Source: Deltaproteobacteria bacterium (GTDB lineage Bacteria > Desulfobacterota > Desulfobacteria > Desulfobacterales > JAFDDL01). Taken from it: 6,973 nucleotides of DNA. Numbering within the stretch: position 1 is the first letter of the stretch; each line of letters begins with the position of its first letter. Location: NCBI GenBank assembly GCA_019310865.1, contig JAFDDL010000185.1, positions 1-6,973 on the forward strand. The letters run 5' to 3'. Below are positions 1 to 6,323 of this stretch, one piece after another. The notes below the pieces were generated by a model. It made no database searches. It was not told where the DNA came from and saw nothing but the letters and a program-made list of their open reading frames with translations. A program made the position numbers and the translations under genes.

Positions 1-204
1 TTGAAGCAAAATGATGGAGGCGTATGCCTGTTCGGGAACCGGCTGATAGACAAACAGCAGCAGAATACCGGTGATAACTTGAAAACACACCAGAAGAGCG
101 GCCATGCCGCCAAGGCCCCAGGTGTGCCGGAATGCGATGGTGCTTTCCGGAACCTTGGGAGGATGGATGTGAAGCAGTAAACTGAAGAAAGAGTTCGATG
201 CCAC
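1..204 (-). CDS. Cytochrome b N-terminal domain protein, partial (bc-type complex)
   Basis: This is the N-terminal 68 residues of a membrane cytochrome b; the rest lies beyond the left edge. Reading the minus strand gives a short polar start, then LLLHIHPPKVPESTIAF, then a hydrophobic helix at about residues 29-54 with WGLGGMAALLVCFQVITGI, then a loop ending in AYASI. The Gly-rich start of the helix, the Q-x-x-TG motif and the A-Y/F-x-S-I loop are the usual first-helix features of cytochrome b/b6. The haem-ligating histidines would lie further on and cannot be seen. Such proteins oxidise quinol in the cytoplasmic membrane. I chose the GTG at 204, which has AGGTG a few bases upstream; an in-frame TTG at 237 would add 11 residues. 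An in-frame stop at 262-264 limits the start. The subtype (full cytochrome b or split b6) cannot be told. The GalT-like gene lies upstream on the same strand, 123 bases away. Confidence 0.82.
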   Translation of the reverse strand, partial: MASNSFFSLLLHIHPPKVPESTIAFRHTWGLGGMAALLVCFQVITGILLLFVYQPVPEQAYASIILLQ

Positions 205-327
205 GGGGTCAACACCTGGGTCGCTAAAAGAGTTCAAAATCTTTATGAATTTGTTTCTATATCAAACTAATGCAAAATAGTCATATTGAATATAGACAGG
301 AAGGCGCGAGCCCTTAAATTCTCTATT

Positions 328-1386
328 TTAATTGTTGAAATGACCCGTTAGAATCCCAGCCAGTTTTTCCGGGGGCGTCAGGATCAATTCGTTGCGCAGC
401 AGCTTTTGTAGAAAATAATCGTCGGTACGATAATTTTCATAGACATTTTGCCGCGATATGATTCGAATCATACAGCGAAAGGATGGATCCGATTCCCCCA
501 TGGGACCGGAGTAGACGGCAAAGTTGAACGTCGATATACCCATATCGGCATAGCCTTTCAGCACCCGAACCAATCCTTCGGAAAGCCCGGACAGGTCTGA
601 TTCGCTTAATTCCGTAAAACGAGTCCGCTCCGGCATGACGCCCAACACCTCATTGGTCCCCTCAGGCGAAAAGGCTGCCAGCCAGTTCACCGGCCCGGTG
701 GTGCCGATATACCGCTCGGCCGTCTTCATTTCGGTTGCCACCAGATCCGACCAGTAGCAACTCTGATTTTTGTCAAAATACCGTCTGCCAAGTGACAACA
801 ACCTTTCCAGATAGGTCGGCGGCATGTCGCCGCCCACCACTTGAAAATGGGGGTGTGCGATGCTGGCGCCGGCCGGACCCAGATAATTTCCGTTAATGGT
901 CAGATAGTCGACATTCGATTTGCCTTTGGAAAGCGCCTTCGCAAAAAGTCGAACGGTTTCAAAGGCTTCCTGGACCGTTGGCGTGTGAAAATCATCCAAT
1001 GGCACATAATGCCGGTCCCCGACCCGGATCACGGCGTGCACCTGGGATACCGGAAACAAATTGGGAAACAAAACGGCCTGGCCCACCTGGATACGACCCG
1101 AGGGTATCATCTCCTCGGGATAGGTCGGCGTCATCTCTTTCCACCGGTCGCCGCATAAAAAACATCGCAATTCACTGTCGCGGGCCAGCTTTTGAATCAG
1201 CGCCGCGTCGCTTTCGCCGTAAAACATGGCGACCTTATCCTCCAATCTCTGGTTGAAGACACTCTGGCTGCCGGTCAGCGGATCCCTTCGAACTTCCAGC
1301 GTCTGCGTGTCGAGCGCGTTGTTCATCATGGGGTTGTGAATGGTTGATGTTTGAATGTGTTTGGCAAACGCAATTTTTTCGGTCAT
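328..1386 (-). CDS. GalT-like nucleotidyltransferase (HIT superfamily)
   Basis: This 352-residue soluble protein resembles galactose-1-phosphate uridylyltransferase in length (E. coli GalT is about 348) and motifs. It has a metal-type CFLC pair (C75, C78), H117 in a LFPNLFPVSQVH stretch, and the active-site motif HPHFQ at 178-182 preceded by GPAGAS. In GalT the two cysteines and two of the histidines bind zinc, and the second histidine of HPH carries the nucleotidyl intermediate, so the catalytic apparatus looks complete. The substrate is uncertain. The surroundings differ from classical GalT (GNYLGPAGASIAHPHFQ, with Phe instead of the usual small residue before Gln), and no galK, galE or other sugar gene is nearby. 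ADP-glucose phosphorylase or Ap4A phosphorylase-like activity is possible. The ATG start is well supported: AGGGGAAGGGG sits 2 bases before it on the minus strand. The gene is divergent from acsA and probably has its own promoter. Confidence 0.8.
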   Translation of the reverse strand: MTEKIAFAKHIQTSTIHNPMMNNALDTQTLEVRRDPLTGSQSVFNQRLEDKVAMFYGESDAALIQKLARDSELRCFLCGDRWKEMTPTYPEEMIPSGRIQVGQAVLFPNLFPVSQVHAVIRVGDRHYVPLDDFHTPTVQEAFETVRLFAKALSKGKSNVDYLTINGNYLGPAGASIAHPHFQVVGGDMPPTYLERLLSLGRRYFDKNQSCYWSDLVATEMKTAERYIGTTGPVNWLAAFSPEGTNEVLGVMPERTRFTELSESDLSGLSEGLVRVLKGYADMGISTFNFAVYSGPMGESDPSFRCMIRIISRQNVYENYRTDDYFLQKLLRNELILTPPEKLAGILTGHFNN

Positions 1387-1479
1387 GACCCCTTCCCCTA
1401 TTTATTAAAAATCGTCGGTAATTTTTCCGTACCTGCTGAATTTTCTGGAATAAGGGTTCGCCCAATCCAGTTAGATTTC

Positions 1480-1508
1480 AGCTTAATCGATTTCCGTTTC
1501 TGAGTCAA
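1480..1508 (-). promoter_or_regulatory. Candidate sigma-70-type promoter for the GalT-like gene
   Basis: On the minus strand TTGACT (1508-1503) is followed, after exactly 17 bases, by TAAGCT (1485-1480). The -35 matches consensus at five of six positions; the -10 keeps T1, A2 and T6 only. A transcript from here would have a leader of roughly 90 bases before the ATG at 1386. This is a visual match in an AT-rich region, so confidence is low. Confidence 0.28.
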
Positions 1509-1534
1509 ATTTTCCCCAACACCGAAAAAAATGG

Positions 1535-1564
1535 TTGACATCCGCATTATTTATATAATAAAGA
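1535..1564 (+). promoter_or_regulatory. Candidate promoter for acsA
   Basis: A perfect TTGACA lies at 1535-1540 in the divergent intergenic region. The -10 is ambiguous. A perfect TATAAT at 1554-1559 is only 13 bases away, too close for a standard pair, while at 16-18 bases spacing the sequence is AATAAA/ATAAAG/TAAAGA. The element lies about 55-80 bases before the acsA ATG, a sensible distance. The acsA ribosome binding site is AGGGAGA at 1603-1609, seven bases before the ATG. Confidence 0.4.
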
Positions 1565-1570
1565 TGAACA

Positions 1571-1588
1571 AATTAAATGAATTTAATT
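1571..1588 (+). repeat. Inverted repeat in the acsA leader, possible operator
   Basis: AATTAAA (1571-1577) and TTTAATT (1582-1588) are perfect 7-base inverted arms around TGAA. A second overlapping symmetry, TGAATT-T-AATTCA, spans 1578-1590, and AAATGAAT occurs twice directly (1575-1582, 1593-1600). The site lies just downstream of the candidate acsA promoter, where a repressor could act. It is pure A/T in the arms, so chance is a real alternative, and I do not recognise a known operator consensus. Confidence 0.3.
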
Positions 1589-1616
1589 CAATAAATGAAT
1601 ATAGGGAGATCTAAAG

Positions 1617-3650
1617 ATGTCAGAGAAAGAAGTCATTGAGATATCCGGGGCTCAGATCGCTGTCCATTGGCAGGAGGAAGGGTATTATTATCCGTCACCG
1701 CAGTTTATCGCCCAGGCAAATTGCACCGATCCAACGATTTACGATCAGTTCAGCCTCGATAACTTCCCGAACTGTTTCAAAGCCTATGCCGATCTGCTGG
1801 ACTGGGACGAATATTGGCACACCATTCTCGATACCAGTGACGCACCGTGCTGGAAATGGTTCGTGGGCGGAAAGTTAAATGCAAGCTATAACTGCATTGA
1901 CCGTCATCTGGCCAAAAACAAAAATAAGACCGCCATTCATTTCGTTCCCGAATTGGAAGCGGAAAAAATCGAGCATGTCACCTATCAGGAGCTCTATGTC
2001 CGGGTGAACGAGTTTACCGCCCTGCTACGGGATTTTGCCGGTTTAAAAAAAGGCGACCGGGTCACTTTGCACATGCCCATGGCGCCCGAACTTCCCATCA
2101 CCATGCTCGCCTGCGCCCGGCTTGGGGTCATCCATTCCCAGGTTTTCGGCGGATTCAGCGGCAAGGCCGCCGCCGATCGAATCGTCGATTCGGGAAGCGA
2201 GGTGCTCATCACCATGGATGCCTATTATCGCGGCGGCAAACTGCTCGATCACAAGGAAAAGGCGGACGTGGCCGTTGACAAAGCCACCCAGGAAGGTCAG
2301 AGCGTCAAAAAGGTGCTCGTCTGGCAGCGATATCCCGGCAAAGCGTCCAGCCCGACACCCATGCAGGAGGGCCGTGATTTTTTTGTCAACGATCTGCTAA
2401 AGGACTATTACGGGAAACGGGTCGAACCGGAGCCGATTCCGGCTGAAGATCCCCTTTTTCTGATGTACACCTCCGGCACTACCGGAAAACCCAAGGGATG
2501 TCAGCACAGCACCGGCGGATACATGAGCTATGTGGCCGGCACCTCCAAATATGTACAGGACATTCATCCGGAAGATGTCTACTGGTGCATGGCCGACATC
2601 GGATGGATCACTGGCCATTCTTATATTGTCTACGGTCCGTTGTCCCTGGGTGCGTCCACGGTGGTCTATGAGGGAGTTCCCAATTACCCCGACCCGGGCC
2701 GGCCCTGGCGAATCGCCCAGGATCTGGATGTCAACATCTTTCACACGGCCCCCACGGCCATTCGCGCCCTGCGAAAAATCGGAGCGAACGAGCCTGCCAA
2801 ATACAACTATCATTTCAAGCATATGACAACCGTCGGCGAGCCCATCGAGCCGGAGGTCTGGAAATGGTACCATGAAGTGGTGGGAAAGGGTGAAGCCATC
2901 ATCGTGGATACCTGGTGGCAAACCGAAACCGGCGGATTTCTCTGCAGCACCCTGCCGGCCATCAAACCCATGAAGCCCGGCAGCACCGGACCGGCAATGC
3001 CGGGTATTCACCCGATCATCTACGACGATGAGGGCAAGGTCATCGAAGCCGGCGAAGGACGCGCCGGCAATATTTGCATTCAAAACCCATGGCCCGGGGC
3101 CTTTCAGACCATCTGGGGAGATCGGGATCGTTACGTGACCAATTACTACGAACGATATTGCCGCGATCCCGAGAGCAAGGATTGGCGCGACTGGCCATAC
3201 CTGACCGGAGATGCGGCCATGCAGTCCGAGGATGGGTATTACCGTATTCTGGGCCGAATCGACGACGTCATCAACGTCTCGGGCCATCGCCTGGGAACCA
3301 AGGAACTCGAATCGGCAGCGCTGGTGGTGCCCGAAGTGGCCGAATCGGCAGTGGTGCCGGTGGATGACGACATCAAGGGCAAGGTGCCGGATCTGTATGT
3401 ATCGCTCTCCCCGGGCCTGGAAGCCAGCGATGAACTTCGAAGCCAAATCGTCCAGGCATTGGTCAGTGAAATCGGACCCATTGCAAAACCGCGTCAGGTC
3501 TGGATCGTATCGGATATGCCCAAAACCCGTTCCGGCAAGATCATGCGCCGGGTGCTCAGCGCCATATCCAACAAGTCCGATGTGGGCGATGTCACCACAT
3601 TAGCCAACCCGGAAATCGTCGAAGAGATCAAAACGATAGTAAGCAAATAG
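1617..3650 (+). CDS. acsA: Acetyl-CoA synthetase, AMP-forming (EC 6.2.1.1)
   Basis: This cytoplasmic enzyme makes acetyl-CoA from acetate, ATP and CoA through acetyl-AMP. The 677-residue protein is slightly longer than the common ~650. Order of motifs: an N-terminal region with the DWDEYWHTI stretch; the ATP P-loop YTSGTTGKPKG at 284-294; ADIGWITGHSY at 326-336; TVGEP at 405-409; DTWWQTETGG at 431-440; TGD at 530-532; the hinge GRIDDV at 546-551; GHRLGT at 556-561; and PKTRSGK at 635-641. K641 is the lysine that family members acetylate to switch off activity. The tryptophan pair at 433-434 and V406 match the acetate-sized pocket, so acetate is favoured over longer acids. I331 stands where Salmonella Acs (numbering from memory) has V310. 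An extra stretch of about ten residues (CRDPESKDWRDWPY) precedes TGD. The ATG has a good ribosome binding site. A receiver gene follows after 12 bases. Confidence 0.97.
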   Translation: MSEKEVIEISGAQIAVHWQEEGYYYPSPQFIAQANCTDPTIYDQFSLDNFPNCFKAYADLLDWDEYWHTILDTSDAPCWKWFVGGKLNASYNCIDRHLAKNKNKTAIHFVPELEAEKIEHVTYQELYVRVNEFTALLRDFAGLKKGDRVTLHMPMAPELPITMLACARLGVIHSQVFGGFSGKAAADRIVDSGSEVLITMDAYYRGGKLLDHKEKADVAVDKATQEGQSVKKVLVWQRYPGKASSPTPMQEGRDFFVNDLLKDYYGKRVEPEPIPAEDPLFLMYTSGTTGKPKGCQHSTGGYMSYVAGTSKYVQDIHPEDVYWCMADIGWITGHSYIVYGPLSLGASTVVYEGVPNYPDPGRPWRIAQDLDVNIFHTAPTAIRALRKIGANEPAKYNYHFKHMTTVGEPIEPEVWKWYHEVVGKGEAIIVDTWWQTETGGFLCSTLPAIKPMKPGSTGPAMPGIHPIIYDDEGKVIEAGEGRAGNICIQNPWPGAFQTIWGDRDRYVTNYYERYCRDPESKDWRDWPYLTGDAAMQSEDGYYRILGRIDDVINVSGHRLGTKELESAALVVPEVAESAVVPVDDDIKGKVPDLYVSLSPGLEASDELRSQIVQALVSEIGPIAKPRQVWIVSDMPKTRSGKIMRRVLSAISNKSDVGDVTTLANPEIVEEIKTIVSK

Positions 3651-3662
3651 CAGATTGGAATC

Positions 3663-4037
3663 ATGACGAATACGATTCTCATCGTTGACGATGAGCCGAA
3701 TATCACCATGCCCCTTGAGTTTTTACTGAAACAACACGGGTATCGGGTATCGGTGGCTACCGGCGGCGAAGAGGCATTGGAAAAGATCATCAGTGACAAG
3801 CCGGATTTGGTTCTTCTGGATACCATGCTGCCTGGAATCGACGGTTTTGAAGTATGCGAAGTCATGCGATTGAACCCGAAGTGGAAAGACATTAAAATCA
3901 TTCTCTTAACGGCCAAGGGAACCGATGTGAACATTGCAACGGGGCCGGTGCTGGGTGCGGACGCATACATCACCAAGCCCTTTTCAAACGCCGACATCAT
4001 TGAAAATGTAAAAGGATTACTGGAAGGCATTAAATAG
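3663..4037 (+). CDS. Stand-alone response regulator receiver (CheY-like)
   Basis: This 124-residue protein is a single receiver domain with no output domain. It carries every conserved receiver residue: acidic pair D9/D10 (ILIVDDE), phospho-acceptor D53 (LVLLDTMLPGIDG), T83 (ILLTAKG) and K105 (ITKPF). It should accept phosphate from a histidine kinase and act by protein contact, since no DNA-binding or enzymatic domain is attached. It starts 12 bases after the acsA stop, with only a weak GGA before the ATG, so it is probably co-transcribed and perhaps partly coupled to acsA translation. No kinase is in the window, so the signal is unknown. A role in acetate-related signalling is inferred from position only. 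The family assignment is secure. Confidence 0.95.
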   Translation: MTNTILIVDDEPNITMPLEFLLKQHGYRVSVATGGEEALEKIISDKPDLVLLDTMLPGIDGFEVCEVMRLNPKWKDIKIILLTAKGTDVNIATGPVLGADAYITKPFSNADIIENVKGLLEGIK

Positions 4038-4098
4038 TGTCCGGTAACCCGTTGCATTGCTTTCAGGCCATCTCCCTGGTCGCCTGCCTCAAAAAGTC

Positions 4099-4127
4099 TT
4101 GCGTCGCGGGCCATCTTCCTATATATG
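4099..4127 (+). promoter_or_regulatory. Weak candidate promoter for the MoxR/VWA cluster
   Basis: TTGCGT (4099-4104) and TATATG (4122-4127) are 17 bases apart in the 152-base gap between the receiver gene and the MoxR gene. Each half matches consensus only partly. The gap is longer than expected inside a tight operon, and no clear terminator with a T-run follows the receiver gene, so read-through from acsA is also possible. Confidence 0.22.
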
Positions 4128-4143
4128 TAAAGATTGACTAAAG

Positions 4144-4164
4144 TTTCGCGCAAGAAAAGCGAAG
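4144..4164 (+). repeat. Small inverted repeat before the MoxR ribosome binding site
   Basis: TTCGC (4145-4149) pairs with GCGAA (4159-4163), extendable by a T-G wobble (4144/4164), around a 9-base loop. It lies 15 bases before the AGGAG ribosome binding site (4180-4184) and could form a modest RNA hairpin in the leader. There is no T-run after it, so it is not a typical terminator. Confidence 0.25.
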
Positions 4165-4189
4165 CCTAAACCGGAAATGAGGAGTTGAA

Positions 4190-5077
4190 ATGAACATCGC
4201 ACCCCAAGGCACGACATTTAAAGGCGCAACCCGATATGTACTGGACGGCGAGTTGGCCAAGATTGTAAATATTTCAATGGCACTGGAAATGCCGCTGTTG
4301 CTCAAAGGCGAGCCGGGAACGGGAAAAACCATGCTGGCCCATGCCATTGCGGAAAACTTAGACATGCCCCTGATCGTCTTGAATGTCAAATCGAGCATGA
4401 AACTCATCGATGCGCTTTACCAGTACGACACGCTGACTCGACTCAATGACAGCCGGTTCGGTGATACCAATCGGAATGTGAGCAACATCGAAGATTATAT
4501 TAAGATGGGAAAAATCGGTCAGGCATTTACTGCCGAAAAGCGAACCGTGCTTCTGATCGACGAAATCGACAAGGCCGATACGGACTTTCAGGACGACATG
4601 CTCGATGTGCTCGACCAGATGGAGTTTGACATCATCGAAATCGACAAGACCATCCCGACCCGGCACCGCCCGGTTATCATCATCACGTCCAATGCCAAGA
4701 AAGACCTTTCCGACCCGTTCCTGGGCCGATGTAATTTTCATCATATCGCGTTCCCGGATCCGGAAATGATGCACCAAATTATTAACGTTCATTTTCCCGA
4801 GATCGAAACGGATCTGGTGAAAAATGCTGTGGATGCCTTTTACAAACTTCGACGATTGGACAATGTCGAAAAACGCCCCGCCACGCGTGAGCTGATCAAC
4901 TGGATCCGTGCCCTTCGTGCCGATCCGGATTTTAACCCCGAATCACTCAAAAAAGGAGATATCCCCTATCTGGGCGTTCTATTTAAAAAAAGCCAGGATT
5001 TTGAGCTTGCTGCGTATGCTGCCGCCAACGGCGGGGCCGGAGACACCCGGGGCCGTCTGGGTCGAAATCGATATTAA
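4190..5077 (+). CDS. MoxR-family AAA+ ATPase
   Basis: This 295-residue cytoplasmic ATPase belongs to the MoxR group, ring-forming chaperone-like enzymes that work with VWA proteins to mature or activate other complexes. Visible motifs: Walker A GEPGTGKT at 40-47, Walker B LLIDEIDKAD at 121-130, sensor-1 asparagine N168 in IITSNAK, the arginine-finger region DPFLGRC at 175-181, and a sensor-2-like RPATREL at 229-235. Length fits a single AAA+ module with its small helical domain. As I remember related proteins, this region usually reads FLRRC, so G179 is a notable change, while R180 is kept. The ATG is preceded by AGGAG five bases away. The VWA gene follows after 55 bases, the classical MoxR partner arrangement. 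The exact client is unknown. The tail after about residue 270 is Gly/Arg-rich and poorly conserved in type. Confidence 0.93.
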   Translation: MNIAPQGTTFKGATRYVLDGELAKIVNISMALEMPLLLKGEPGTGKTMLAHAIAENLDMPLIVLNVKSSMKLIDALYQYDTLTRLNDSRFGDTNRNVSNIEDYIKMGKIGQAFTAEKRTVLLIDEIDKADTDFQDDMLDVLDQMEFDIIEIDKTIPTRHRPVIIITSNAKKDLSDPFLGRCNFHHIAFPDPEMMHQIINVHFPEIETDLVKNAVDAFYKLRRLDNVEKRPATRELINWIRALRADPDFNPESLKKGDIPYLGVLFKKSQDFELAAYAAANGGAGDTRGRLGRNRY

Positions 5078-5132
5078 TTCTAAACCCATCCGTCTTATAA
5101 AAAAGTACGCTTTCATGGAATGAATCTGATAT

Positions 5133-6323
5133 ATGTTTGCCAATTTTTTCTATAAACTTAAAGATGCCGGGATCCCCGTCAGTCCCACGGCATTTCTAAC
5201 CCTGCACCAGGCCCTGTCCAAGGGGCTTGTGGCTTCCCTGTCCGATTTCTACACCTCCGCCAGGGCGATTCTGGTCAAAAGCGAGCGGTATTTTGACCTG
5301 TACGACCAGATTTTTGCCCATCATTTCAAGGGGGCGGAATTACCGGATACCGAGGGAATGGAGCTTGACGAGGCTGCCCGGGCAATGCTGGATTCCTGGC
5401 TGAAAAATCCCGCTGAAATGGCCCGGGCCCTGGGTATTTCTGAAAAAACCCTCGCAAAGCTATCTCCAAACGAATTGATCGAATATTTCAAGGACCGCCT
5501 TCGGGAGCAAAAGGAGGCGCATCACGGCGGCAGCAAGTGGATCGGAACCGGGGGCACATCTCCGGTGGGTCACTCCGGGCATCATCCGGGCGGTATGCGT
5601 GTGGGCGGCGTCTCTAAAAACAAGTCCGCGGTGAAAGTCGCCATGGACCGAAGATACAAGGACTATTCCCTTCAGGGTCCGTTGACCAGTGCCATGGTGG
5701 GTGAGGCCCTCAAACGGCTTCGGAATATGACCCCCTCGGGACCCCGTGATGAGGTGAATATCGACAAAACGATCTACGAAACCATGAAGAACGCCGGGGA
5801 AATTGAGATCGTTTTTGACCAGAGACTTAAAGACAAGCTCAAAGTTGTCCTCGCCATTGATAATGGCGGCTGGTCCATGGACCCCTACATATCGATTGTA
5901 CAGACGATTTTTGATTATGCCCGAAACCAGTTCCGGGAGATGAAAACCGTCTTTTTTCACAACACAATCTATGATACGGTCTGGGAAGATACCGCGCGGC
6001 GCCGAAAGCCGAAACGGGTCAGCGATTTCGCTCGACAGGATCCCCAGACCCGGTTTGTGATCGTGGGGGACGCCAGCATGGCGCCCTGGGAGTTGCTTGC
6101 CCGGGATGGCTCCATTCATATCGAGGACAAAAGCGGCCAGCCGAGTATTGAGTCGCTGAAATTCATTGCCCGGACATTTTCGCATTGCGTTTGGCTCAAT
6201 CCGGTATCGGCCCCGGCGTGGCAGTATACCGCCAGTATCGACATGATTCGGGAGATCTTTCCCATGTACGAACTTTCAATCGACGGGCTTGAAAAAGCCG
6301 TCGAATCGCTGATGAAAAAATAA
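5133..6323 (+). CDS. CoxE-like VWA domain protein, MoxR partner
   Basis: This 396-residue protein fits the CoxE-like VWA proteins found beside MoxR ATPases, thought to act as their adaptor or substrate-recognition partner. The N-terminal 130 residues are mostly helical (MFANFFYKLKDAGIPVSPT start). A Gly/His-rich linker at about 132-159 (GTGGTSPVGHSGHHPGG) follows, then a basic stretch. The VWA domain runs from about 235 to the end: strand VVLAID, metal-site region DNGGWSM at 243-249, helix, FFHNTIYD at 274-281, and IVGDASMAP at 310-318. The usual MIDAS DxSxS is replaced: G245 and W247 stand at the serine positions, with S248 shifted by one, so metal binding may differ or be lost. No signal peptide or membrane segment is seen, so it is probably cytoplasmic. 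The ATG at 5133 has a weak upstream GGA, and the start fits the family. Its stop overlaps the next gene's ATG. Confidence 0.9.
   Translation: MFANFFYKLKDAGIPVSPTAFLTLHQALSKGLVASLSDFYTSARAILVKSERYFDLYDQIFAHHFKGAELPDTEGMELDEAARAMLDSWLKNPAEMARALGISEKTLAKLSPNELIEYFKDRLREQKEAHHGGSKWIGTGGTSPVGHSGHHPGGMRVGGVSKNKSAVKVAMDRRYKDYSLQGPLTSAMVGEALKRLRNMTPSGPRDEVNIDKTIYETMKNAGEIEIVFDQRLKDKLKVVLAIDNGGWSMDPYISIVQTIFDYARNQFREMKTVFFHNTIYDTVWEDTARRRKPKRVSDFARQDPQTRFVIVGDASMAPWELLARDGSIHIEDKSGQPSIESLKFIARTFSHCVWLNPVSAPAWQYTASIDMIREIFPMYELSIDGLEKAVESLMKK

Noticed and set aside
301..315. Possible terminator AAGGCGCGAGCCCTT after the GalT-like gene
   Set aside because: The stem is only about four pairs with central mismatches, and no T-run follows on the minus strand.
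2397..3446. 349-codon open frame on the minus strand, antisense to acsA
   Set aside because: The acsA frame on the plus strand carries all family motifs across this stretch. The antisense translation has no recognisable domain, and its length is a by-product of codon use in the real gene.
3494..4153. 219-codon minus-strand frame over the receiver gene and leader
   Set aside because: It overlaps the end of acsA and the full receiver gene, both secure, and shows no domain of its own.
4908..5123. 71-codon plus-strand frame bridging the MoxR and VWA genes
   Set aside because: It overlaps the MoxR C-terminus in another frame and has no recognisable domain; only its last ~45 bases lie outside the MoxR gene.
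5112..5124. Short inverted repeat TTCAT-GGA-ATGAA before the VWA start
   Set aside because: Five-base arms with a three-base loop are too short to separate from chance, though it does cover the weak ribosome binding region.
5460..6185. 241-codon minus-strand frame under the VWA gene
   Set aside because: It lies entirely opposite a well-supported VWA coding region, and its translation has no family motif.
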